Source of the DNA: Dehalococcoidia bacterium
GTDB taxonomy: Bacteria; Chloroflexota; Dehalococcoidia; SZUA-161
Reading direction: 5' to 3'
DNA: 6,470 nucleotides
NCBI GenBank assembly: GCA_020344295.1
Contig: CP070819.1
Coordinates: forward strand, 924,236-930,705
Positions 1 through 6,000 of the stretch are shown piece after piece. The notes under the pieces were generated by a model. That model did not search any database. It saw only the letters and a list, made by a program, of their open reading frames with translations, and was not told the DNA's origin. Made by a program: the position numbers and the translations under genes. How positions within the stretch are numbered: the stretch's first letter is position 1; every line of letters starts with the position of its first letter.

Positions 1-44
1 AGCTTATTCTCAAGCCACGCCTGCTTGCTCTTACTAGTTTCCAT
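1..44 (-). CDS. N-terminus of an unidentified leftward gene (partial)
   Basis: On the minus strand an ATG at 44-42 opens a frame reading METSKSKQAWLENK before the window ends. It is preceded by a strong Shine-Dalgarno AGAAGGAG (57 to 50) with 5 nt spacing, and further upstream by a good promoter (TTGACA 18 TACACT). The SD plus promoter is what supports this as a real start; the 14 visible residues are too few to assign a family. The gene would be divergent from the dodecin gene. Its product is unknown. Confidence 0.6.
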   Translation of the reverse strand, partial: METSKSKQAWLENK

Positions 45-60
45 CTAAACTCCTTCTACC

Positions 61-80
61 CTGAGTAACATCACACTCAG
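61..80. repeat. Inverted repeat CTGAGT-N8-ACTCAG downstream of the leftward promoter
   Basis: CTGAGT (61-66) and ACTCAG (75-80) form a perfect 6-bp inverted repeat with an 8-nt spacer. It starts at the predicted transcription start of the leftward gene and ends just before its SD, so it could be an operator or a short 5' hairpin. No T-tract follows on the minus strand, so it does not look like a terminator. Confidence 0.4.
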
Positions 81-84
81 AAAA

Positions 85-114
85 AGTGTAGCTCATAATG
101 GCAGTTAGTGTCAA
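85..114 (-). promoter_or_regulatory. Sigma-70-type promoter for the leftward gene
   Basis: Read on the minus strand: a perfect -35 TTGACA (114-109), an 18-nt spacer, and a -10 TACACT (90-85, 4 of 6 consensus). The predicted start of transcription is near 78, giving a leader of about 33 nt before the ATG at 44 and leaving the SD intact. Position relative to a well-formed SD and ATG makes this a credible promoter; it is not experimentally known. Confidence 0.55.
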
Positions 115-182
115 TTAGAGAGGTAGCGTTCGAAAAGCATTAGCATAGGTTGATGCATAGCCTCTGCAAAGTTGAGGCAATC

Positions 183-191
183 TGATATAAT
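183..191 (+). promoter_or_regulatory. Extended -10 promoter (TGATATAAT) for the dodecin gene
   Basis: A perfect -10 TATAAT (186-191) is preceded by TG at 183-184, the extended -10 arrangement. No good -35 lies 17 nt upstream (163-168 reads TCTGCA), which is tolerable for extended -10 promoters. Transcription would begin near 197-198, exactly at the base of the inverted repeat 197-253, producing a leader of about 130 nt before the dodecin ATG. The same 11-mer TCTGATATAAT recurs before ruvB. Confidence 0.55.
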
Positions 192-196
192 TCATG

Positions 197-253
197 GGAA
201 TGCCCGCGGTACATCGAGATGGATTCGTGGACTAAGTCGTATCAGGGCATTCC
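197..253 (+). promoter_or_regulatory. Predicted structured RNA element in the dodecin leader
   Basis: GGAATGCCC (197-205) pairs perfectly with GGGCATTCC (245-253). Inside, after a small internal loop, GGUAC (208-212) can pair with GUAUC (239-243, one G-U). The enclosed stretch can form two further short arms (CGAG 215-218 with UUCG 224-227; GAC 230-232 with GUC 236-238), so the drawing resembles a small branched RNA. The structure begins where transcription is predicted to start. I recognise no known riboswitch class here. The outer stem is seen directly; the inner arms are weak inference. Confidence 0.4.
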
Positions 254-283
254 ACAAACGAAAGATAAATAATCTATAGAAGG

Positions 284-314
284 GGCCCGGGTACCAATCG
301 TGTTGTCTCGGGCC
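284..314 (+). promoter_or_regulatory. Hairpin abutting the dodecin ribosome-binding site
   Basis: GGCCCGGG (284-291) can pair with CTCGGGCC (307-314) over 8 bp with one G-U, enclosing a 15-nt loop. The stem ends one base before the SD sequence AAGGAGG (316-322), itself 5 nt from the ATG at 328. A stable hairpin that close to the SD could affect ribosome access or protect the 5' end of a processed mRNA. No U-tract follows, so an intrinsic terminator is unlikely. Confidence 0.4.
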
Positions 315-327
315 AAAGGAGGGGGAA

Positions 328-567
328 ATGGCAGAGAGCGTGTACAAGGTGATCGAGCTGATCGGGACCAGCACAGAGTCGTGGGAGAAAGCTGCCGCTG
401 CCGCTGTGATGCAGGCTTCACAGACACTGCGTGATCTTCGAGTGGCCGAGGTCGTTGAGCTAGATATGCGTCTCGATGAAGGCAAGATTCTCAGCTACCG
501 CGCTAAGGTCAGGATCTCGTTCAAATACCACGGTGCAGAGGCGTGGTGGGAAGACACCAAGCTGTAG
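328..567 (+). CDS. Dodecin family protein
   Basis: This 79-residue product has dodecin length and the family start VYKVIELIGTS (residues 5-15), then an amphipathic helix (about 16-37) and the strand-rich part RVAEVVELD (38-46) to RISFKY (62-67). Dodecins are small cytosolic proteins that assemble into hollow dodecamers and bind flavins or other ligands, mostly as storage or buffer. Compared with flavin-binding dodecins as I remember them (LDWFEV ... YQV), the flavin-stacking Trp is replaced by V39 and the ligand-contacting Gln by R58, so flavin binding is uncertain. The C-terminal extension after KYHG ends in EAWWEDTKL and carries two Trp. The ATG is fixed by SD AGGAGG (317-322) at 5 nt spacing. 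The gene has its own promoter and structured leader; ruvB follows 131 nt later on the same strand. Confidence 0.9.
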   Translation: MAESVYKVIELIGTSTESWEKAAAAAVMQASQTLRDLRVAEVVELDMRLDEGKILSYRAKVRISFKYHGAEAWWEDTKL

Positions 568-571
568 AGTG

Positions 572-590
572 CCCATTCTGATATAATGGG
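572..590 (+). promoter_or_regulatory. Extended -10 promoter for ruvB within a 6-bp inverted repeat
   Basis: TATAAT (582-587) with TG at 579-580 makes an extended -10 identical over 11 bases to that before the dodecin gene. No good -35 is seen. CCCATT (572-577) and AATGGG (585-590) form a perfect inverted repeat spanning the -10, a plausible repressor site. Transcription would start near 594, giving a leader of about 105 nt before the ruvB GTG. A second extended -10-like string, TGTTATATT at 668-676, lies so near the SD (681-687) that it is less likely to be used. Confidence 0.5.
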
Positions 591-605
591 TTCGCACTGA
601 GAAGA

Positions 606-650
606 ATGGTAATGTCGTCATTCCCATAACAACAGAATCGATGTTACCAT
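606..650 (+). promoter_or_regulatory. 12-bp hairpin in the ruvB leader
   Basis: ATGGTAATGTCG (606-617) pairs with CGATGTTACCAT (639-650) over 12 consecutive positions, ten Watson-Crick and two G-U, with a 21-nt loop. A competing 5-bp hairpin GAATG (604-608) with CATTC (619-623) shares bases with it, so the two are mutually exclusive. No U-run follows the long stem, so it is not a simple terminator. G-U pairs rather than a perfect DNA palindrome favour an RNA role. Function is unknown. Confidence 0.4.
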
Positions 651-698
651 GGGATCGGCAGCACTGCTGTTATATTAGTCAGAAAGGCACTTGATAGT

Positions 699-1727
699 GT
701 GTCCATGGAGCGAATAATATCAGCCAAGCCCAGGGAAGAGGATGCCGTCCTCGATAAAGGCCTGCGCCCCAGGCAGCTTGTCGACTTCGTCGGTCAGGAC
801 AAGGTCAAGGACAACCTCAGTATCGCTATGGCCGCTGCTCGGGGCAGAGAGGAAGCCTTAGATCATACACTACTCTACGGACCACCAGGCCTAGGCAAGA
901 CAACCCTAGCGTATATCATCGCGGCTGAGATGGGCGTGAACATCAAGATCACCTCAGGCCCTGCAATAGAGCGTCCCGGCGACCTCGCCGCCATTATTAC
1001 CAATCTGGGCAAAGGCGATGTTCTGTTCATAGATGAGATACACCGTCTGCCGAGGGTGGTCGAGGAGGTTCTGTACCCGGTGATGGAGGATTTTGCCCTT
1101 GACATAGTCATCGGCAAAGGGGCAGGCGCGAAGAGCCTCAGGTTGAACCTGCCCCGCTTCACACTAGTCGGAGCGACGACACGCTTCGCTATGCTGAGCC
1201 CCCCTCTCAGAGAGCGGTTCGGGGCGGTATACAGGCTCGATTTTTATGGTCAGGATGCCATAGAAATTATACTGGAGAGATCGGCTCGGCTGCTGGGCTT
1301 GCAGGCTGATGGGGATGGACTTGAGGAGATCGCCAAACGCGCCCGCGGTACTCCCCGCGTGGCTAACAGGCTGCTCAAGCGCGTCAGGGACTATGCCGAG
1401 GTTATGGCTCAGGGAGTGATTACCAAGGAAGTGTCCCTGGAGGCTCTTGCGAGGCTTGAAGTGGATTCTATCGGGCTGGACGATGTCGATCATAAGATCC
1501 TGCGTACTATAGTGGAGAAGTTCGGTGGCGGGCCCGTGGGGCTTGATACGATCGCTGCCGCCATCAGCGAGGAGGCGGATACTGTCATGGATGTCTATGA
1601 GCCCTACCTGCTGCAGTTGAGCTTTCTGGACCGAACGCCCCGGGGCAGGGTGGCCACGCGCTTCGCCTACGAACACCTCGGCCTGGAATACGGCAAAGAC
1701 AAGCCCGAACAGCCCAGCCTCTGGTGA
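699..1727 (+). CDS. ruvB: Holliday junction branch-migration DNA helicase RuvB
   Basis: RuvB is the AAA+ hexameric motor that, with RuvA, drives branch migration of Holliday junctions during recombinational repair in the cytoplasm. At 342 residues it is full length. Visible motifs: [12 protein letters not shown] (22-33), Walker A GPPGLGKT (61-68), Walker B with DEIH (112-115), sensor 1 GATTR (158-162), arginine-finger region LRERFG (170-175), sensor 2 GTPRVANR (217-224), and the winged-helix domain with GGGPVGLDT (276-284) and FLDRTPRGR (309-317). The GTG at 699 is preferred over the ATG two codons later (705): the purine stretch AGAAAGG (681-687) is 11 nt from the GTG but 17 nt from the ATG. 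No ruvA or ruvC is adjacent. queH follows after 26 nt, probably in the same transcript. No obvious LexA box was recognised, so SOS control cannot be claimed. Confidence 0.97.
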   Translation: MSMERIISAKPREEDAVLDKGLRPRQLVDFVGQDKVKDNLSIAMAAARGREEALDHTLLYGPPGLGKTTLAYIIAAEMGVNIKITSGPAIERPGDLAAIITNLGKGDVLFIDEIHRLPRVVEEVLYPVMEDFALDIVIGKGAGAKSLRLNLPRFTLVGATTRFAMLSPPLRERFGAVYRLDFYGQDAIEIILERSARLLGLQADGDGLEEIAKRARGTPRVANRLLKRVRDYAEVMAQGVITKEVSLEALARLEVDSIGLDDVDHKILRTIVEKFGGGPVGLDTIAAAISEEADTVMDVYEPYLLQLSFLDRTPRGRVATRFAYEHLGLEYGKDKPEQPSLW

Positions 1728-1753
1728 TCAAACGCTATTCTACGGGCGAATAA

Positions 1754-2293
1754 ATGACTTCTGTTCTTCTTCATACCTGCTGCGGCCCTTGCGCTAGCTA
1801 TGTGGCGAAATCTCTGCGGGAGCAGGGTGAGGAGGTCACCGCCTTCTGGTATAACCCCAACGTCCATCCGTTTAGAGAACACCAGCGCCGTCTGGAGGCT
1901 ATGCAGACGCTGTCCCGTGTAACAGACCTGCCCCTGGTTATTGATGAAGGTTATGACATGCTCGAGTACTTCCGGGCCGTGGTCGGCCATGAAAGCGACC
2001 GCTGTCCCGACTGCTATCGGCTGAGGCTTTCCCGGACCGCTGAGGTCGCTTATCGTAAGGGATTCGATGCCTTCACAACCACCCTGCTGATCAGCCTCTA
2101 CCAGAACCACGAGCTTCTACATGAGATAGGTGAGGCGCTGGGAGATGAGTTTGGGGTAGAATTTCACTACGAGGACTTCAGGCCAGGCTTTCGCGAGAGT
2201 CACAGCATGTCGAAGGAACTTGGCCTCTACCATCAGGGATACTGCGGCTGCGTCTACAGCGAGTGGGAACGCTACGGCAAGGTGAAGATCTAA
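1754..2293 (+). CDS. queH: Epoxyqueuosine reductase QueH (DUF208 family)
   Basis: QueH reduces epoxyqueuosine to queuosine at the wobble position (34) of GUN-anticodon tRNAs, the last step of queuosine synthesis, and is the non-homologous substitute for the cobalamin enzyme QueG. The 179-residue product has the family hallmarks: N-terminal LLHTCCGPC (5-13), FWYNPNVHPFREHQRR (31-46), a central CPDC (84-87) followed by YRLRL, LLISLYQNHE (111-120), and a C-terminal GYCGC (162-166). The seven cysteines (9, 10, 13, 84, 87, 164, 166) fit the iron-sulfur and metal sites known in this family. Length is typical. The ATG has only a weak SD (GGG at 1744-1746), and the 26-nt gap after ruvB suggests cotranscription, perhaps with ribosomes arriving from ruvB. 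No other queuosine gene is in the window. Confidence 0.93.
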   Translation: MTSVLLHTCCGPCASYVAKSLREQGEEVTAFWYNPNVHPFREHQRRLEAMQTLSRVTDLPLVIDEGYDMLEYFRAVVGHESDRCPDCYRLRLSRTAEVAYRKGFDAFTTTLLISLYQNHELLHEIGEALGDEFGVEFHYEDFRPGFRESHSMSKELGLYHQGYCGCVYSEWERYGKVKI

Positions 2294-2311
2294 AGACAGT
2301 TTCATTGTAGG

Positions 2312-2340
2312 TAGGGTGCGGCTCCGCCCAACCCGCCCTA
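2312..2340. terminator. Hairpin between convergent queH and yjbQ, possible bidirectional terminator
   Basis: In the 44-nt gap between the two converging genes, GGGT (2314-2317) pairs with ACCC (2331-2334) and GCG (2318-2320) with CGC (2325-2327), leaving a 3-nt bulge. An outer TAGGG (2312-2316) could alternatively pair with CCCTA (2336-2340), which overlaps the yjbQ stop codon. The position is right for a shared terminator, but there is no T-tract on either strand. The GC-rich string also resembles dispersed REP-like sequences, which cannot be tested from one copy. Confidence 0.35.
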
Positions 2341-2757
2341 ATCCCCGATGATCTTGACCAGGACGCGCTTGCGGCGGCCGCCGTCAAACTCGCCATAGAA
2401 GATCTGCTCCCACGGGCCGAAGTCGAGCTGCCCATCTGTGATCGCCACAACTACCTCACGTCCCATGACCTGCCTCTTGAGATGGGCGTCACCGTTGTCC
2501 TCTCCGGTACGGTTGTGGCGGTAACGGCTCACCGGCTCGTGCGGGGCCAGCCCTTCCAGCCAGTCTTCGTAGTCCTGGTGAAGGCCGCGTTCGTCGTCGT
2601 TGATGAAGACCGACGCGGTGATGTGCATGGCATTGACCAGCACAAGGCCCTCCGTGATGCCACTTTCAAACAAACAGTCCTGAACCTGGGGAGTGATGTT
2701 AAGGAAAGCCCTACGTCCGGGCACATTGAACCACAACTCCTGTCGGTAGCTTTTCAT
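2338..2757 (-). CDS. yjbQ: YjbQ/UPF0047 family protein (secondary thiamine-phosphate synthase type)
   Basis: The 139-residue product is full length for the YjbQ family (COG0432). Members show weak thiamine-phosphate synthase activity in vitro, but the physiological role is unsettled; they form compact cytosolic trimers. Family signatures: [23 protein letters not shown] (34-56) with H45, the acidic helix [11 protein letters not shown] (62-72), the polar cluster EDNGDAHLK (86-94) with D90 and H92, and [21 protein letters not shown] (106-126) with G114, W116, Q118, E123 and D125. The ATG at 2757 is supported by SD GGAGGG (2772 to 2767) at 9 nt spacing. It is convergent with queH and divergent from the kinase gene. 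A palindrome (2806-2844) lies in its upstream region and may regulate it. Confidence 0.92.
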   Translation of the reverse strand: MKSYRQELWFNVPGRRAFLNITPQVQDCLFESGITEGLVLVNAMHITASVFINDDERGLHQDYEDWLEGLAPHEPVSRYRHNRTGEDNGDAHLKRQVMGREVVVAITDGQLDFGPWEQIFYGEFDGGRRKRVLVKIIGD

Positions 2758-2805
2758 GACTGCCAGCCCTCCAATACCATTTCAATTACTCTAAATATAG
2801 AACCT

Positions 2806-2844
2806 CGATGCCTTTGGTTTTTATACACGCCAAAGGCAACATCG
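2806..2844. promoter_or_regulatory. Long interrupted palindrome upstream of yjbQ, bracketing a -10-like box
   Basis: TGCCTTTGG (2809-2817) and CCAAAGGCA (2830-2838) are perfect 9-bp inverted repeats with a 12-nt AT-rich spacer. Alternatively the 8-bp core (2810-2817 with 2830-2837) continues after a 3-nt bulge with CGAT (2806-2809) and ATCG (2841-2844), giving 12 pairs in RNA. Read on the minus strand, the spacer contains TATAAA (2825-2820), a 5-of-6 match to the -10 consensus, placed to start a yjbQ transcript with a leader of about 55 nt. No clear -35 is seen. This looks like an operator overlapping a promoter; it could also be an RNA hairpin. Confidence 0.45.
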
Positions 2845-2854
2845 GATATTATGA

Positions 2855-2985
2855 CCGAATCGCCTCGTTCGGGCAATCTCTTCGTGTGGTTTGGTCCCGC
2901 CCGTGGGAACTTCGCTCCCAGGTTCATATGGTAATTATGTGAGGATAGCTACCAAACACTAACTGGGGCAGGTGGGCCACCACCT
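2855..2985. other. Remaining divergent intergenic stretch with three small hairpins
   Basis: Between the palindrome and the kinase promoter no coding sequence is supported. Three short inverted repeats are present: CCGAA (2855-2859) with TTCGG (2868-2872); TGGGA (2904-2908) with TCCCA (2916-2920); and AGGTGG (2970-2975) with CCACCT (2980-2985), the last containing the near-palindrome GGTGGGCCACC (2971-2981). The last lies about 10 nt upstream of the candidate -35 of the kinase promoter, where an activator or repressor might bind. None is followed by a T-tract. I saw no tRNA-like sequence. Confidence 0.3.
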
Positions 2986-2994
2986 CGCCATTCG

Positions 2995-3023
2995 TTGTCT
3001 CATCTTGCCATTTCTGCTAGAAT
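2995..3023 (+). promoter_or_regulatory. Promoter for the kinase-WD40 gene
   Basis: TTGTCT (2995-3000, 4 of 6 against TTGACA), a 17-nt spacer, and TAGAAT (3018-3023, 5 of 6) with TG at 3015-3016 for an extended -10. Transcription would start near 3030, giving a leader of about 24 nt to the ATG at 3054. The -10 region TCTGCTAGAAT matches TCTGnTAnAAT, also found before the dodecin gene and ruvB. Confidence 0.6.
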
Positions 3024-3053
3024 TAACACGCTTTGAACACATCGGAAACTCCT

Positions 3054-6000
3054 ATGTTGCCCCTCTGGCGCGAAGGAGACATAATCCTTGGACTCTATGA
3101 AGTGCGCGGCGTCGTCGGTAACGGTAACTTCGGCACTGTCCACAGGGTCTACCATCTGGGCTGGCGCAAAGAGCTGGCGGTGAAATCTCCCAGCGAGGAA
3201 ACGCTGGTCAACGATCGCTACCTGGATGTGTGCCTTGATGGAGCTCGTACCTGGGCGAATCTGGGAATCCATCCCAATATCGTTACCTGCTACTACGTTC
3301 GCGAAATCGACGGCATCCCTCGAATCTGTATGGAGTATGTGGAGGGGCAGAGCCTGGGAGATAAACTCGCCGAAGGCATAGACCTCAATCAGGCCCTTGA
3401 CTACGCTATACAGATCTGTACTGGTATGGCTCATGCCCAGAAGCACGGCGTGATCCATTGTGACCTCAGACCGGAGAACTGCTTCATCACTGCCAATGGC
3501 ACTCTGAAAATTAGCGACTTCGGATTGGGTGCTGTTGAGGAATTCGCGGGCGATGTCGAAAGCTGGATGAAAGCGCTTCAGTATGTAGCGCCCGAGCGGT
3601 GGCGCCTGGGAGCAAAAGTGGCATCTGCAGCAGACATCTTCTCCTTCGGTCTGATCCTCTATGGAATGGTCCGCGGGGAAGGACAGGCTGATTCGATGGA
3701 GGAAGCCCTTAGCGTCGGTATGGTGGATAAGGCACGCGCAGATGCGACTATTCCGGACGGGCTGAGTACACTTATCAAAGACTGTCTTCGAGAGGATCCG
3801 GAGGAGCGCCCTCTGAGTTTCGATTGGCTCGAAGAGCGCCTTCGTGAAATATACCGGGAGGTCACGGGCAGTTCCTATATCAGCGAAAATGTCGAGGCAC
3901 ATGCCCTCCAGGTTAGTGATTACAACAAGAGAGGCGCCTCCTTTTACGATATAGGGTTGAAAGATGACGCTTTGAAGTCCTTGGAGGATGCCGTCAGGGC
4001 CGATCCCTCGCATCTTGATTCCGGATATAACCAGTCTCTTCTGCGGTGGGGGAGCGGAAAGATGACCGATAATGAGGTCATAAGGTGGCTGGAGATGAAA
4101 GCGGAGTCACATGCCGGCGAGTGGAGGCCATTTTATCTTTTAGGACTGGCTAATATCGCACGGAGGGACGCCGCCGCTTCCGAAGCTGCTCTTAAGGAGG
4201 CACTGAAGCTTGTCTCGGCCGATGGCAAGGTGAAAACAGTAATGGAGGAGGTGGAGAAGGCCAGGGATAGCTGGCCGCGCTTCCTGCTCACTCTCTCCGG
4301 GCACGAACACGCTGTTAACTCAATAGCTATCTCTGCTGACAGCAGGTTTGCCATATCTGCGAGCGATGATAAAACCCTGCGCTATTGGGACCTGTTAGCG
4401 GGAGAATGCCGCCGTATCCTGAAGGGGCATGAACGTGCGGTTAACGCCGTGGACATGTCTGCCGATGGAAGGTTCGCGCTGTCCGGGAGTGACAATAAGA
4501 CCCTGCGCTACTGGGACCTCCGCACTGGCGAATGCCTCCGCGTACTCACAGGACATGATCGCGCAGTTAATTCGGTTGCTATCACTCCCAACGGTGGTTA
4601 CGCTGTCTCGGGGGGCGACGACAAGACCGTGCGTCACTGGGATCTTGGACAGGGTGATTGTATTCTGGTTCTAAAGGGTCATGAGCGAGCGGTAAATTCG
4701 GTTGCAATCTCTGCTGATGGCAGAATTGCAGTCTCTGGTAGCGACGATAAAACCCTGCGCTGCTGGGACCTGAATAACGGGGAGTGCCTGTTCTCACTTA
4801 TAGGTCATGAGAGAGCAGTAAATTCAGTGGCCGTCTCTGCTGATTGTAGATTTGCGCTCTCCGGTAGCGATGACAAAACCTTGCGTTACTGGGATCTGGG
4901 CACCGGTGAGTCCCTGCGCATACTGACGGGTCACGAGGATGTGGTTTCGTTTATCGCTATTGTTTCTGAAGACAGATTCGCATTTTCCAAGAGCAAAGAC
5001 AAGACAATTCGCATGTGGGAGCTGGCCACCGGGGCATGCCTGCACACGATAGATCTCCATGACCGCGGCGGCATCTCGGCAGCCGTCTCTCCAGATGCCA
5101 GATTTGCCGTTGTATGCAGCGACGACAAAGACCTGGGACTCTGGTATCTGGGTGGTGTGGAGTCGCTGCGGCTCCCCCTGGTGGTGGAGCAGGTTGATAA
5201 AGTTGAGAGGGATGGAGTTCACTCATATGATTTCACAGTTCTCAAAGAGCGTGTGTTGGAATGCATGAACAGCCGGAACTGGAGGGGTGCTGCCGAGTAC
5301 CTGCAGCGGGTGCGGGCATTCCCGGGATATGAACGCCATCCTGAGGTCATGAATCTATGGCACGAGACCGGAATCAAGGGGGTGCGCAAGGCATTCAGTG
5401 AGTGCTGGACCAAATGCATACTGAAAGGACACGAGGATTGGATTAAATCTACCGCTATTACCAGTGATGGCAGGTTCGCTCTGTCCGGGAGTGACGATAT
5501 GACCGCGCGCCTCTGGGACCTGAGCACGGGGGAAGCTCTTTATGTTTTCACGGGCCATCAAGATAGTATCAATTCCGTAGCTGTCTCCTTCGACAGCAGA
5601 CTGGCCCTGTCGGGCAGCCATGACGGCAACCTGCGTCTGTGGGGCCTAAGGACAGGAGAGAGCCTCGGCATCGTCGGGCATCATGAAAAATGGGTTAGTT
5701 CCGTGGCCTTCCTTCCAGGCAGCATGCTGGCACTATCGGGGAGTGATGACAGGACTATCTGCCTGTGGGATATCAAGACAGGGGACAGGCTGCGAGTTAT
5801 CAAGGGCCTGGAGAGCGAGGCCCGGGCTATAGCCGTCTCTCCCGATGGAAGATTAGTGATTTCAGGAAGCGATGACAGTATCATACACCTGTGGGATTTG
5901 AGCACGACCTGGTGCATGCTTCATTTCGAGGGACATGAGAGCTGGGTGAGTTCTGTTGCCATATCACCCGACGGCCGGTGCGTTCTGTCAGGCGGACTTG

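Noticed and set aside
284..314. The GC-rich hairpin before the dodecin gene considered as an intrinsic terminator.
   Set aside because: It is followed by a purine-rich SD rather than a U-tract and would sit inside the leader of the gene.
604..623. GAATG-N10-CATTC before ruvB considered as a LexA box.
   Set aside because: Spacing and half sites do not fit the LexA boxes I know (GAAC-N4-GTTC or CTGT-N8-ACAG).
1164..2110. Minus-strand open frames of 170 and 147 codons opposite ruvB and queH.
   Set aside because: Both are shadows of confidently identified genes and contain no recognisable domain.
2482..2934. A plus-strand frame of 150 codons running through yjbQ into the intergenic region.
   Set aside because: It is antisense to a well-recognised YjbQ protein, lacks a convincing SD and shows no family motif.
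2880..2990. A possible tRNA or small RNA in the divergent intergenic region, prompted by GTTCGGG and several short stems.
   Set aside because: No cloverleaf, anticodon arm or T-loop consensus could be assembled, and there is no terminator.
3000..4013. A long minus-strand open frame (337 codons) opposite the kinase domain.
   Set aside because: It lies wholly antisense to a gene with clear kinase motifs, resembles no known family, and stays open because of the codon bias of the sense gene.
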